37,073 nt of DNA from Pleurocapsa sp. MO_226.B13 (GCA_030064795.1 JASJEI010000059.1:1-37073), one strand, 5' to 3'; numbered from the stretch's first letter, positions 18,441 through 26,446 are shown. The notes: generated by a model not told the origin, from the sequence alone. Numbers and translations are program-made.

Positions 18441-19165
18441 ATTCTTCAATATTTGAACAAGAGCAAAAAGAAAAAATTCTCAATCCGATTAACCCCACAA
18501 AGGTAACTCAGGATTTATCCGAAAACGTCATTTTAACCACTGTAGATGACCTCTACAACTGGGCAAAACTATCTAGTCTTTGGCCGATGTTATACGGTAC
18601 AGCTTGCTGTTTTATCGAATTTGCAGCCTTAATCGGCTCTAGATTTGATTTCGATCGCTATGGCTTAGTACCCCGTTCTAGTCCCCGTCAGGCGGATTTA
18701 ATTATTACCGCAGGTACGATCACCATGAAGATGGCTCCTGCTTTGGTTCGTCTCTACGAGGAGATGCCCGAACCCAAGTATGTAATTGCTATGGGTGCTT
18801 GTACTATTACTGGTGGAATGTTTAGTAGTGATTCTACCACCGCAGTCAGAGGTGTAGATAAACTGATTCCTGTCGATGTCTACATTCCTGGTTGTCCTCC
18901 TCGCCCCGAAGCTATTTTTGATGCCATTATCAAGCTGCGTAAAAAAATATCCAATCAATCCTTACAGGAACGGGCTGAGGTTTTAGAACAGACTCATCGT
19001 TATTACAGCACTACCCACAATATGAAGATGGTCGATCCGATCTTGACTGGTAAGTACGTTCAGTCTGCAACTCGTCAAGCACCACCAAAAGAACTTGCAG
19101 AGGCAATGGGAATGCCTTTACCTGCGATCGAATCAGCAGCAGAAGAGGAGGTAGAACGTGGCTGA
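18431..19165 (+). CDS. ndhK: NDH-1 subunit NdhK (iron-sulfur cluster N2 subunit)
   Basis: The 244-residue subunit (NuoB/PSST family) holds cluster N2 in the peripheral arm. Ligand cysteines are C59 and C60 (GTACCFIEF), C124 (MGACTITGG) and C155 (PGCPPRP). Two starts are close: the ATG at 18431 lies 7 bases after AAAAGGAG and is preferred, while the ATG at 18437 overlaps the ndhC stop as ATGA. Either way the gene overlaps ndhC and is translationally coupled to it. The first 20 residues are variable in the family and the rest is strongly conserved. Confidence 0.96.
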   Translation: MVMNSSIFEQEQKEKILNPINPTKVTQDLSENVILTTVDDLYNWAKLSSLWPMLYGTACCFIEFAALIGSRFDFDRYGLVPRSSPRQADLIITAGTITMKMAPALVRLYEEMPEPKYVIAMGACTITGGMFSSDSTTAVRGVDKLIPVDVYIPGCPPRPEAIFDAIIKLRKKISNQSLQERAEVLEQTHRYYSTTHNMKMVDPILTGKYVQSATRQAPPKELAEAMGMPLPAIESAAEEEVERG

Positions 19166-19691
19166 AGACAACAAAGACAATCAAAATCCTGAAGAAGCAG
19201 GCTCAGATATAGTCGTTGCGGGCAAAACTTCTACCTGGCTGACAGAAAATGGTTTTGATAATGAAGCCCTTGCCCCAGATACTTCCGATGTGGAAATGAT
19301 TAAGGTAGAAGCGGACTTGTTATTGCCCATCGCCACTGCTTTGTATGCCTATGGTTATAATTACCTCCAGTGTCAAGGTGCTTATGATTTGGGCCCAGGA
19401 AAAGAACTCGTCAGTTTTTATCATCTGATTAAGGTAGATGATGATGTTACTGAACCTGAAGAGGTTCGCCTCAAGGTTTTTCTGCCGAGAGACAATCCTA
19501 AAATCCCTTCTGTCTATTGGATCTGGAAATCGGCGGACTGGCAAGAGCGAGAAAGCTACGATATGTTTGGCATTATCTATGAAGGACACCCCAACCTCAA
19601 GCGGATCTTGATGAACGAAGACTGGGTTGGTTGGCCCTTGCGGAAAGACTATGTATCTCCAGACTTTTACGAATTACAGGATGCTTATTAA
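19158..19691 (+). CDS. ndhJ: NDH-1 subunit NdhJ (subunit J, 30-kDa type)
   Basis: The 177-residue NuoC-like subunit of the peripheral arm is identified by the signature [20 protein letters not shown] and the ending [20 protein letters not shown]. The start is GTG at 19158, inside the last codons of ndhK (8-bp overlap), preceded by a strong AGAGGAGG. An acidic 25-residue leader is typical of cyanobacterial forms. It closes the operon and is followed by a clear hairpin terminator. Confidence 0.95.
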   Translation: MAEDNKDNQNPEEAGSDIVVAGKTSTWLTENGFDNEALAPDTSDVEMIKVEADLLLPIATALYAYGYNYLQCQGAYDLGPGKELVSFYHLIKVDDDVTEPEEVRLKVFLPRDNPKIPSVYWIWKSADWQERESYDMFGIIYEGHPNLKRILMNEDWVGWPLRKDYVSPDFYELQDAY

Positions 19692-19727
19692 TTAGTTGAA
19701 ATGAGCAAGATCGTAAATTAATAATAG

Positions 19728-19763
19728 ATGTAGAGATGTTGCAGAATGTCTCTACATTTTTTT
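19728..19763 (+). terminator. Rho-independent terminator of ndhCKJ
   Basis: ATGTAGAGA at 19728-19736 pairs perfectly with TCTCTACAT at 19749-19757 over a 12-base loop and runs directly into seven T residues. The stem uses the GTAGAGA vocabulary of the dispersed palindromes, so a repeat may have been adopted as terminator. Confidence 0.8.
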
Positions 19764-20128
19764 AGCTCATTTTTAGCTCAAAATTTTAGATTAATTAAAA
19801 GTAGGCTGGATTCGATTGCACGAACCCTGTATTACCATGAAATGGGCAGATCGATTTATCATCAAATTAAAGACGTGAAGGCTGCTGAGATTTTAAATGG
19901 CAACATAAACAATATTAAAACGATATGCAGCAGGGGAAAGAAACTTTTCTATGCCTGATGGTAGTGTTTATCATTCATGATGATGAGGATTTAGTGCGAT
20001 CGCATTTTATTTGTAGTTAGATTGATATCTCTACTAAGGCTCTTATCATTAAGATCGCACTTCTGAGTTAGATTGATAACAGGCGATCTCGCCTTTGAGT
20101 AAGATTGAAAATAAACCAAGCTTATTTG
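19764..20128. other. Intergenic region with short direct repeats
   Basis: No convincing gene is seen. Two copies of AGTTAGATTGATA start at 20015 and 20066, each near a GATCGCA sequence. A small hairpin, AGGCGATCTCGCCT, lies near 20082-20095. These probably belong to a degraded dispersed repeat; the hairpin could help end the toxin-antitoxin transcript arriving from the right. Confidence 0.35.
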
Positions 20129-20701
20129 CTATGTTTCGTCATAAAGCTCTTGAAGCATAGATACCGAAATGGTCAAACCTTGTTTAAGCAAAATTTCTAG
20201 ATATTCATCAAAAGATTTAGGTGGGTTTTTGAGTCGCTGCTGACATATTTTAGCTGCTGCTACTACCTTGGAAGGTTTGAGATCGAGTAAATCGGAAATA
20301 AAATCGTCTGGATGTTGAGCTTCAATATTATGATTGCTTAAAACCGATGAGGGAAAGTCTGATAGATTTGTTGTGACGATGACATCTGCATTTCCTTGAA
20401 TAGCGGCTGCTAAAACGTGCTTGTCATCTGGATCGGGTAATTCAAGACTGGGAATCAAATATTCGTAATTTGTCACCAAACAATCTCGAACATGGCTATT
20501 CATTAACTCTTTGGTACGAGTAAGCTTTTCTAGAGTTAGATCGGGACGCTTTTTTAGTAAGTTACGTATCCATTCATCATGAATTTGTTCTGTCCAACGC
20601 GCTCTAAATAAATCGGTTAGCGCCAATTGCATCAATAAATCTCTAAGAGGTGCTGGATAGAGTACACAAGCATCGTATAGAGCAGTAAAATTAGAAGCCA
20701 T
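20129..20701 (-). CDS. PIN-domain ribonuclease toxin
   Basis: A 190-residue PIN-domain protein of the longer type. The first acidic residue is in TALYDACVLYP, further ones are in LELPDPDDKHVLAAA and TTNLSDFP, matching the metal-binding acidic set of PIN nucleases. It follows the helix-turn-helix gene by 3 bp, which marks them as a type II toxin-antitoxin pair. The extra C-terminal region after about 130 is helical and common in this subfamily. The target RNA is unknown. Confidence 0.82.
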   Translation of the reverse strand: MASNFTALYDACVLYPAPLRDLLMQLALTDLFRARWTEQIHDEWIRNLLKKRPDLTLEKLTRTKELMNSHVRDCLVTNYEYLIPSLELPDPDDKHVLAAAIQGNADVIVTTNLSDFPSSVLSNHNIEAQHPDDFISDLLDLKPSKVVAAAKICQQRLKNPPKSFDEYLEILLKQGLTISVSMLQELYDET

Positions 20702-20704
20702 CTT

Positions 20705-21175
20705 TTACTCATAACCCATGTTTAATTCTTGAGCTTGTGCTGCTAATTCATCTAGAGCTTGATTACGTTGATTGTCAGTTTTTTGTTTGTATTCCATTAA
20801 ATGCGCAAAACGGATACGGCGATGTCTTCCGACTTTGCGACAAGGAATTTCCTGAGATTCAATTAACTTAATTAAAAAAGGACGAGAAACGTTTAGTAGA
20901 TCTGCTGCTTCTTGAGTAGTTAATTCGGAATGGATAGGAACTATGCTAACAGCATTTCCCTGAGCCATTTGGGACAAAATATCTACCAGCAGATGAAAAG
21001 TAGTAGCAGGAATGACAACATTTTGTTCGTCACCGTCGTCTTTAACTATTTTGACTTGTATCGTAGAGGTGCGATCGCGAATTAAAGGTGCTAGCAGACG
21101 GCTACTTTCTTGGGAAAGCTTGATTTCATCTTCTGTAGGAATTATTGGTTTATTGGAGTCAATTGCAAGTGTCAT
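20705..21175 (-). CDS. Excisionase-type helix-turn-helix antitoxin
   Basis: The 156-residue partner of the PIN toxin. Residues about 85-135 form an excisionase/MerR-like helix-turn-helix (LTTQEAADLLNVSRPFLIKL followed by GRHRRIRFAHLMEYK). The N-terminal part has a beta-rich segment (STIQVKIVKDDGDEQNVVIP) and the C-terminus is a helix that likely binds the toxin. Placed first in the pair, it probably represses its own promoter in 21176-21300. Confidence 0.82.
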   Translation of the reverse strand: MTLAIDSNKPIIPTEDEIKLSQESSRLLAPLIRDRTSTIQVKIVKDDGDEQNVVIPATTFHLLVDILSQMAQGNAVSIVPIHSELTTQEAADLLNVSRPFLIKLIESQEIPCRKVGRHRRIRFAHLMEYKQKTDNQRNQALDELAAQAQELNMGYE

Positions 21176-21329
21176 TATTACAGTTTCGTTTGATAGCTGC
21201 TGGTAATACCAGTTTAGAATACAAATGAAATAAACGCAATAATCGAAATAAGTGAATTATAAGGTGCTATTGATCGCTTTAAGAGTAAAAGTGAAAGTTA
21301 TCTATTTTTCTAGATATCTATCTATATAT

Positions 21330-21464
21330 TTACAGAACTTCATCATTAAAACTTTGAAAATCTGTAATAGTTTCATCTTTTTCAGTTTCTTTTAAGTAAG
21401 CTTTATATTCGCAATTCAAATAGTCTGAAAAAAGTTGAGATGTTATTTGATGATTTACAGTCAT
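21330..21464 (-). pseudogene. N-terminal remnant, possibly of a RecB-like nuclease
   Basis: A 44-codon ORF begins at the ATG at 21464 with MTVNHQITSQLFSDYLNC and continues EYKAYLKETEK before stopping. The line resembles the start of TM0106-type RecB-family nucleases, where a cysteine followed by KAYLK opens the domain. The rest of such a gene is absent, so this would be a truncated remnant. The identification rests on about 30 residues and is tentative. The remainder of 21176-21562 is AT-rich with no gene seen. Confidence 0.4.
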
Positions 21465-21562
21465 GCTTATTGTTCTTTGCTTTTGCTATAAAAATAGAGC
21501 AAAAATTTAAGACAAAGCTTTTAAACTCTGCCTTAAAAATAACTAAATTTGTGACTTTATTA

Positions 21563-22627
21563 CTAACGCACAGTTCCCCGTAAAGACTCAGCATCAATAG
21601 GTTTAATTAAATATAGAACTAATAAATCCCAAAAGATGCCAGTAATTAAAGGTAACTTACGCAAAAACTTAACTAACTTAGGTGCATTACTAGAATCGAT
21701 CGCTTTTAACTCTTTTAACTCTTCATTGCGATCTGCACAGCGTTCTAAGCGTTTAAAGAACTGAGGATGTTCTACATTAAGAGTTACAGGAAAGGCTCTA
21801 GTGGCGGTTTCATTAGTTTTCCGAATTACTTGGCGATCGTATTCTTGAGCATTTAAGCCTACCGCCTCATAAAAATCAGCCCGTTCGTGGACGGTTAAGG
21901 TATGGGTAGCAAAGACGGATAAGAGGAAGAAACGCGCCCATAATCTAGCTCGCCAATTGTTCCACATTTTAGGTTGCGATCGCAACAGAGCCTTAAAGAT
22001 ATCGCCATGACGGTTTTCATCCTGACACCAGCTTTCAAACATTTTGAAGAGGGGATAAAACTGGTATTGGGGATTTTTTTCTAGATGACGATACATCAAA
22101 ATATATCGCCAGTAACCAATTTTCTCCGAAAGATAGACGGCGTAAATCACCCACTCAGGTTTAAAGAAAGTATAGGTACGATGTTTTGTTAGATATCCTA
22201 AATCGAGAGAGATATTAAAATCACTCATGGCTTTATTGAGAAAACCCGCATGACGAGCTTCATCTCGTGCCATTAAATGAAATATTTCTGCCAAAATTGG
22301 GTTACTATCTTTGAGTTTGCGCGATAATTCTTTGAAGAGGAGAAAACCCGAAAATTCCGAAGTACAAGAGCGTTCTAGAAAATCAACAAAAATACGGCGA
22401 GTCTTTTCATCTATATGTGACCAAGATTGTTTAAACTCTTCGTCTCGGACAAAATGATAGCGATTATAATCTGTCTTCATTTCCGCAATCATCGCTTTGA
22501 GTTCTTCTTCTTGTGAAGAAATATCCATTTTTGCGATCGCGTCAAAGTCTGTAGTGTAAAAACGAGGCGACAGTAAAGTTTCTTCAGTAGATTTCTTGGA
22601 AGTAACTTGAGGAGTAGTAGCGACCAT
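21563..22627 (-). CDS. acsF: Aerobic Mg-protoporphyrin IX monomethyl ester oxidative cyclase
   Basis: The 354-residue di-iron enzyme forms the isocyclic ring E of chlorophyll using oxygen. Ligand motifs are visible: Glu91 in [14 protein letters not shown]123-A-R-H126 ([15 protein letters not shown]) and E204-N-R-H207 ([12 protein letters not shown]). The length and the ending [12 protein letters not shown] are typical. Cyanobacteria often have two paralogues, an oxic and a micro-oxic one (the latter beside ho2 and hemN); no such neighbours are present here, so I favour the oxic form, without proof. It is transcribed alone. Confidence 0.95.
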   Translation of the reverse strand: MVATTPQVTSKKSTEETLLSPRFYTTDFDAIAKMDISSQEEELKAMIAEMKTDYNRYHFVRDEEFKQSWSHIDEKTRRIFVDFLERSCTSEFSGFLLFKELSRKLKDSNPILAEIFHLMARDEARHAGFLNKAMSDFNISLDLGYLTKHRTYTFFKPEWVIYAVYLSEKIGYWRYILMYRHLEKNPQYQFYPLFKMFESWCQDENRHGDIFKALLRSQPKMWNNWRARLWARFFLLSVFATHTLTVHERADFYEAVGLNAQEYDRQVIRKTNETATRAFPVTLNVEHPQFFKRLERCADRNEELKELKAIDSSNAPKLVKFLRKLPLITGIFWDLLVLYLIKPIDAESLRGTVR

Positions 22628-22783
22628 AGAATATTTTTATATAACTTATTAGCTACATAAGATAATAATCACAAAAATGTGGCTAAAACTGGCAGTTATT
22701 ATTTCGTAACGGAAATTATCTGTTTGTTAATCAATTGAAAGATAGTTCAATTGATGATGAAAATCTATAATTGCTACTTATGC

Positions 22784-23190
22784 TTATCGATCTTGATTGA
22801 GGCGTTGATATACATTTTTCATCATGAGTTCTTTAACTAAGTCGCCAAAAGAGGGATCTTCAAGAATTTTGGCAAAGATTTCTTGGTTTTGCTCCATCCG
22901 TTCGATGAGCTTGTCAATGAAAGTTTCTTCAAAGGCAAATTTGAATGTGTCTAATTTATTAGCTTTAGCTTGGGTTTTAAGAGATTTATCTTGCACTAGT
23001 TCGGATTCTATTTGCTCGAAAAATAAACGATCTGCTTCTTCAAATTCTGTGCCAAATCGGTCATTAAGTTTGTCGATGATGATTGAGAGGGGTGCTTTTT
23101 CCTCCTTGGGACGCTTAATACCTGCCTCGGTAAACGTTTCTAGTTCTCCTGCCTCACCTTTAATGAGGTCGATAGAACCTTCTTGAAGAG
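22784..23190 (-). pseudogene. hsdR: C-terminal fragment of type I restriction subunit HsdR
   Basis: In one minus-strand frame the translation reads PLSIIIDKLNDRFGTEF and EEADRLFFEQIESELVQDK, then FEETFIDKLIERMEQNQEIF, ending at 22784. This matches the extreme C-terminal domain of HsdR (ATP-dependent translocase and nuclease), which is about 1000 residues long; only about 130 remain. There is no native start, and the motor and nuclease domains are missing. At about 23190 it joins the truncated Ntn-hydrolase-like gene in a different frame. Confidence 0.72.
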
Positions 23191-23381
23191 ATTAAATTTA
23201 AAATCAGTGGATAAGTACGGTTTGTTTCTCCAGCAAAGCAAATCAAGCAATCTTGTCTTGGTAATTCAAAGAGTTTAACGCCAGAATGCCAACGCTCACC
23301 ACCAGACAAACAACTATCAGTAGCGAATATTAATTCTTTATCTCCATTAACTTCGCGCAACCAAGCAACACACAAAGTCAT
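23190..23381 (-). pseudogene. N-terminal fragment of an Ntn-hydrolase-like protein
   Basis: The ATG at 23381 follows a strong GGAGG and overlaps the stop of a 25-codon ORF (TAATG). The protein begins MTLCVAWLREVNGDKELIF and continues ATDSCLSGGERW, DCLICFAGETNRTYPL. I recall this pattern from uncharacterised proteasome-like (Ntn-hydrolase) proteins of over 200 residues. After LILNLISS the frame enters HsdR sequence out of phase and stops at 23160-23162. It is therefore a 5' remnant. Confidence 0.55.
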
Positions 23382-23458
23382 TAAACAGCCTCCTTTGTAT
23401 TTAACTCAGAGACTTCAACTTTTTGAGTAGATAAGTTTTTGTTGACGGCGATTTTCAT
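23381..23458 (-). CDS. 25-residue ORF before the Ntn-hydrolase-like fragment
   Basis: A short ORF (MKIAVNKNLSTQKVEVSEL, then NTKEAV) ends with the GGAGG that serves the next gene and shares its stop with that ATG (TAATG). The arrangement suggests a translated upstream peptide or small partner coupled to the Ntn-hydrolase-like gene. I do not recognise it, and no Shine-Dalgarno sequence of its own is obvious. Confidence 0.35.
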   Translation of the reverse strand: MKIAVNKNLSTQKVEVSELNTKEAV

Positions 23459-23471
23459 GGTTATCAAGAAA

Positions 23472-23867
23472 TTACCAAATTGTTTTGACGTGGAGGTAGT
23501 TCAGTATCTTATTGTCGCGACTAATTATCGGAATTTCATATCTGCGGGCGATCGCTACTAAGATTCGGTCTGCGGGGTCTTTATGAAATTCACCAGGTAG
23601 GTTGGTACTATGTATTGCATCTAGAGGCGAAAGCGGTTCTATGGTCGTGCCTGATTGCTGTTGGGCGAGTTCAAACCATTCGTTAATCGGTAAAGGAAGT
23701 TGTAATTTCTTGAGGCTATGTTTGACAGCAATTTCCCATACGGAAATACTAGAAATAAGAATGCTGTTATTATTTTCTGCTTCGGCGATGATGGTTCGGG
23801 CAGGCTCAGAAAGTTGAGTAGGATCGTGTAATAACCAGAGCCAAGTATGAGTATCCAGAAGAATCAT
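23472..23867 (-). CDS. VapC-like PIN toxin
   Basis: A 131-residue PIN-domain ribonuclease of type II toxin-antitoxin systems. The acidic active-site residues are D5 (MILLDTHTWLWLL), E in SVWEIAVK, D in HKDPADRILVAIA and D in ISRDNKI. Length and opening are typical. Its ATG overlaps the stop of the antitoxin gene by 4 bp (ATGA), so the pair is translationally coupled. The frame is intact, unlike most genes around it. Confidence 0.9.
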   Translation of the reverse strand: MILLDTHTWLWLLHDPTQLSEPARTIIAEAENNNSILISSISVWEIAVKHSLKKLQLPLPINEWFELAQQQSGTTIEPLSPLDAIHSTNLPGEFHKDPADRILVAIARRYEIPIISRDNKILNYLHVKTIW

Positions 23868-24076
23868 TCTCCTAGTGCCTCCCAGAGTTCTGGCATGGGT
23901 TCGTCAAAGTCATCGCTAATGGTAATGGGCAAACCCCGCAGAGGATAGGTTTTTTCGGGAGTAGTTTCGGGGGACGTAGTATCTTTTTGGATGGCATTCA
24001 GCAGGGTTTGAACTAGTTGCCATTTTTCTTTGGTGGGTAATTTTAAAGCTTGGTTTTGGAGGTCTTGTAAGGTCAT
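23864..24076 (-). CDS. VapB-like antitoxin
   Basis: A 70-residue protein directly upstream of, and overlapping, the VapC-like gene. It opens MTLQDLQNQALKLPTKEKWQ, a pattern shared by small cyanobacterial antitoxins that pair with PIN toxins, and has an acidic tail (DDFDEPMPELWEALGE) suited to binding the toxin. No clear DNA-binding fold can be read by eye. The role is inferred mainly from the operon. Confidence 0.78.
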   Translation of the reverse strand: MTLQDLQNQALKLPTKEKWQLVQTLLNAIQKDTTSPETTPEKTYPLRGLPITISDDFDEPMPELWEALGE

Positions 24077-24105
24077 GTTATGGTATTGATTTTCTAGTGT
24101 TTCTT

Positions 24106-24298
24106 TTATTTTGAATAGCTAGTAGGTTGTTCTTGTTCGCTGGCAACTTCTAGCCATCCTTCAACAGCTTCTTTGAGCATCTCCATTAGATGATCGTAGT
24201 TTTCACCCCAAGTATGGCAACGTATGGCAACCAGGCAAAGCAGGTACGGAGGCACACCAGATATCTTCTTCTTGCCAAATCAGAACTTTAAGTTTCAT
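24106..24298 (-). pseudogene. HicB-like antitoxin gene disrupted by a 10-bp tandem duplication
   Basis: From the ATG at 24298 the frame reads MKLKVLIWQEEDIWCASVPA and LPGCHT, the opening of HicB-like proteins, then shifts into a stop. The shift coincides with a perfect tandem repeat of GTATGGCAAC (24212-24221 and 24222-24231, plus strand). Removing one copy restores a continuous 60-residue protein with WGENYDHLMEMLKEAVEGWL, ending at 24106. No HicA toxin gene adjoins it. It is a clear single-event pseudogene, or a sequencing error. Confidence 0.75.
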
Positions 24299-24337
24299 AG
24301 TCAATTTCTAGTTAAATAATTTATGTTACCAATCATC

Positions 24338-24520
24338 TTAAGAAAGTTGAGGGACTTTGATTTTGCCTGTCACAGCCTCGCTAATCAGGGCGGTGCAATA
24401 TTCCTTTTGCAGTTCGATAATTCTTTTGGTCTTGGCAATCTTGGCATCAATACGATCGCATTCTGTGTCATTGAGAATATAGCGCAGAATAATAATAATC
24501 TTGGCATCAGCGATCGCCAT
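24338..24520 (-). pseudogene. hsdS: C-terminal fragment of type I specificity subunit HsdS
   Basis: The 60-codon frame contains DRIDAKIAKTKRIIELQKEY followed by CTALISEAVTGKIKVP, which is the conserved last helix and tail of HsdS proteins. Recognition domains are missing; homology seems to start near 24460. The ATG at 24520 is probably accidental. With the hsdR tail on the same strand 1.2 kb downstream, it marks a former type I restriction locus. Confidence 0.7.
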
Positions 24521-24683
24521 ACTTTTCCTCTACCGCATTTTCCCAAGCATTCGACTCTTGCGCGATCGATTCAGGTCTTGCATACTTTTGTAAAGCACCT
24601 CTGAGACTCTTTTTCTGTAGTTTTATTAACGATTCACCTTCGGTAGAATCGTAGGATGCGCGTCGGATTTGCTCAAAATTCAA
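24507..24683 (-). CDS. Unrecognised 58-codon ORF, possibly partial
   Basis: The frame runs from a TTG at 24683 (a TAG precedes it) to a TGA at 24507-24509, overlapping the start of the HsdS frame. The translation ([20 protein letters not shown], then [26 protein letters not shown]) is strongly protein-like, helical and charged. I think similar small proteins occur in cyanobacterial restriction or toxin-antitoxin loci, but I cannot name one. Its first residues are probably lost, since no ATG or Shine-Dalgarno sequence is present. Confidence 0.4.
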   Translation of the reverse strand: MNFEQIRRASYDSTEGESLIKLQKKSLRGALQKYARPESIAQESNAWENAVEEKYGDR

Positions 24684-24719
24684 GAGAACGAGCTAAACAA
24701 TTACTTCAGCCTTAATTTA

Positions 24720-24848
24720 ATGTCTCTACTCCCTTTGGTGCGCTGGGAATATGACTATCAACCCAAACCAGGAACGCCTGAAGCAGAACTGTACGAAGTA
24801 TTTCTTAAACCTCAAGATTGGATTAATCAATCAAAATTAAACATATAG
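24720..24848 (+). pseudogene. hemF: C-terminal fragment of coproporphyrinogen III oxidase
   Basis: The plus-strand frame from the ATG at 24720 encodes [20 protein letters not shown] and [15 protein letters not shown], the conserved end of oxygen-dependent coproporphyrinogen oxidase HemF (about 340 residues when complete). The sequence upstream in the same frame is not HemF, so the breakpoint lies just before 24720. Only 42 codons remain, so it cannot be active. It may be residue of a duplicated tetrapyrrole gene near acsF. Confidence 0.72.
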
Positions 24849-24857
24849 GAGAACAAC

Positions 24858-25088
24858 ATGAAACTCATGACAAAATCCCGACCCCAAGATATGCGCTTCA
24901 AGTTATATCATCAACTAGACAAAACCTACCATCAACTTTTAGATGATTTGGCGCGAGCCGAATTGACTGATGGCGAAATTGGCAAAATTGCCCAAATGTT
25001 AATGCGTTCTCGCCAGGAAGCACTCAAGCCCCTGGTTTCTGAGACAGAAATGGACGCATATTACGAGGCATATCCTCAAGAGCGATAA
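24858..25088 (+). CDS. Small conserved-looking hypothetical protein
   Basis: A 76-residue helical, charged protein beginning MKLMTKSRPQDMRFKLYHQL. The ATG follows TATAGGAGAACAAC, a good Shine-Dalgarno site, immediately after the hemF remnant. Segments such as LTDGEIGKIAQMLMRSRQEA look conserved and soluble. I do not recognise a family or function. A second small gene follows on the same strand 54 bp later and may be co-transcribed. Confidence 0.6.
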   Translation: MKLMTKSRPQDMRFKLYHQLDKTYHQLLDDLARAELTDGEIGKIAQMLMRSRQEALKPLVSETEMDAYYEAYPQER

Positions 25089-25142
25089 AACCATGAATTA
25101 TCTCTACTTACAGCAAACAGAACATTAATTGAGGCTAGATCG

Positions 25143-25367
25143 ATGAACGTACAAGAACTGCAAAACTTCGTTTCTGATTTTCGTCGCGTTTCTTTGGCAG
25201 AGATGAAGCTCTATCTTCAAATTGACGATCGCACTCTCAAGCCAATGCTTGATGGATTGATCGAGCAAGGAATTGTTCAAAAATCAGCAATGACGGAAGA
25301 TTGTAAGAGTTGTCAAAAGTGCGATCCAGATGAAATAAACTTTTATGAATGGATTGACAAGATTTAA
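25143..25367 (+). CDS. FeoC-like winged-helix protein with cysteine cluster
   Basis: A 74-residue protein whose N-terminal winged helix (VQELQNFVSDFRRVSLAEMK, then LQIDDRTLKPMLDGLIEQG) is followed by a cysteine cluster, DCKSCQKCDPDE. This matches FeoC-like regulators, whose cysteines can bind an oxygen-sensitive iron-sulfur cluster in ferrous iron transport systems. No feoA or feoB lies in the window, so this copy is an orphan and may act elsewhere or regulate other genes. Confidence 0.7.
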   Translation: MNVQELQNFVSDFRRVSLAEMKLYLQIDDRTLKPMLDGLIEQGIVQKSAMTEDCKSCQKCDPDEINFYEWIDKI

Positions 25368-25510
25368 TTGGCAAGAAGCAAGCGATAAATTTAGATAATT
25401 AACTCATGAGACTAAAAAGAAGTCGATATAGACAACAGTGCGATCGGCCTGAGCAAGAGGTCTATTACTGCTAAGTTGAGAAAGTAAAAAAAGATATAAG
25501 GGGTGAAAAA

Positions 25511-26446
25511 ATGCGAATTTTAATTATGGGAGGGACTCGTTTTATTGGAGTCTATCTAACCAAAGTTTTAATCGAGCAAGGACATGAAGTAGTTTTGTTT
25601 AATCGGGGTAACAATCCCGTGCCAGTAGAGGGAGTAAAGCAAATTAATGGCGATCGCAAGGATGCAGCCCAACTAAAAGAAAAGCTGGCGAATGAAAGTT
25701 TTGAGGCAATTTTTGATAATAATGGTCGTGAGTTAAGCGATACTCAACCCCTAGTCGAAATTTTCAACGGTAAGGTCAAGCATTTTGTCTATGTTAGCTC
25801 GGCTGGGGTCTATCTCAAATCAGACCAAATGCCCCATATAGAAGGAGATCCAGTCGATCCCAAGAGTCGCCACAAGGGTAAACATCATACCGAAGCCTAT
25901 CTAGCTGAGTCGGATATTCCTTGGACTTCGATTCGTCCCGTGTATATTTATGGGCCACAAAACTACAACGATCTCGAAGCTTGGTTTTTTGACCGTATAG
26001 TCCGCGATCGCCCCCTGCCAATTCCAGGTAAGGGAATGTACATCACTCAGTTTGGACACATCCAAGATCTCGCCCTGGCTATGGCTAGTGTATTAGGAAA
26101 CGAAACAGCAATCGGTAAAATTTATAATATCTCTGGCGATCGCTATGTTACTTTTAATGGTTTGGCTTATGCTTGTGCCGAAGCAGCGGGTAAATCTCCC
26201 GAAGATATTAAACTAGTACACTACGAGCCGACTCAGTTTGACTTTGGTAAACGCAAAGCTTTTCCCGTCCGCCAACAACATTTCTTTGCCGATATTCATC
26301 GGGGAAAAACCGAACTCAATTGGCAACCAAAATACGATCTAGTATCGGGACTAAAAGACTCTTTTACCAACGATTATTTAGCATCGGGGAGAGAAGGCTC
26401 TGAAATTGATTTTTCTCTAGACGAAGAGATACTAGGCAAAATATAA
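25511..26446 (+). CDS. NAD-dependent epimerase/dehydratase-like protein related to chloroplast CSP41
   Basis: A 311-residue short-chain dehydrogenase-type protein. The Rossmann glycine motif is GGTRFIG near residue 7, and VYVSSAGVYLKSDQMPH and SIRPVYIYGPQNYNDLEAWF match the plastid CSP41b and cyanobacterial relatives. The usual catalytic YxxxK is not intact (SRHKGKHHTEAYL in its place), as in CSP41, whose plastid forms bind and cleave RNA stem-loops. It may therefore be an RNA-related protein, not a sugar epimerase. A GGGG Shine-Dalgarno precedes the ATG. Its 3' end overlaps pgsA by 73 bp on the opposite strand. Confidence 0.82.
   Translation: MRILIMGGTRFIGVYLTKVLIEQGHEVVLFNRGNNPVPVEGVKQINGDRKDAAQLKEKLANESFEAIFDNNGRELSDTQPLVEIFNGKVKHFVYVSSAGVYLKSDQMPHIEGDPVDPKSRHKGKHHTEAYLAESDIPWTSIRPVYIYGPQNYNDLEAWFFDRIVRDRPLPIPGKGMYITQFGHIQDLALAMASVLGNETAIGKIYNISGDRYVTFNGLAYACAEAAGKSPEDIKLVHYEPTQFDFGKRKAFPVRQQHFFADIHRGKTELNWQPKYDLVSGLKDSFTNDYLASGREGSEIDFSLDEEILGKI

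Noticed and set aside
19746..19958. 70-codon plus-strand ORF after ndhJ
   Set aside because: It begins inside the terminator hairpin, has no ribosome-binding site, and its translation matches nothing I know.
24323..24604. 93-codon plus-strand ORF
   Set aside because: It is antisense to the HsdS remnant and the adjacent 58-codon frame, and its own translation has no recognisable pattern.
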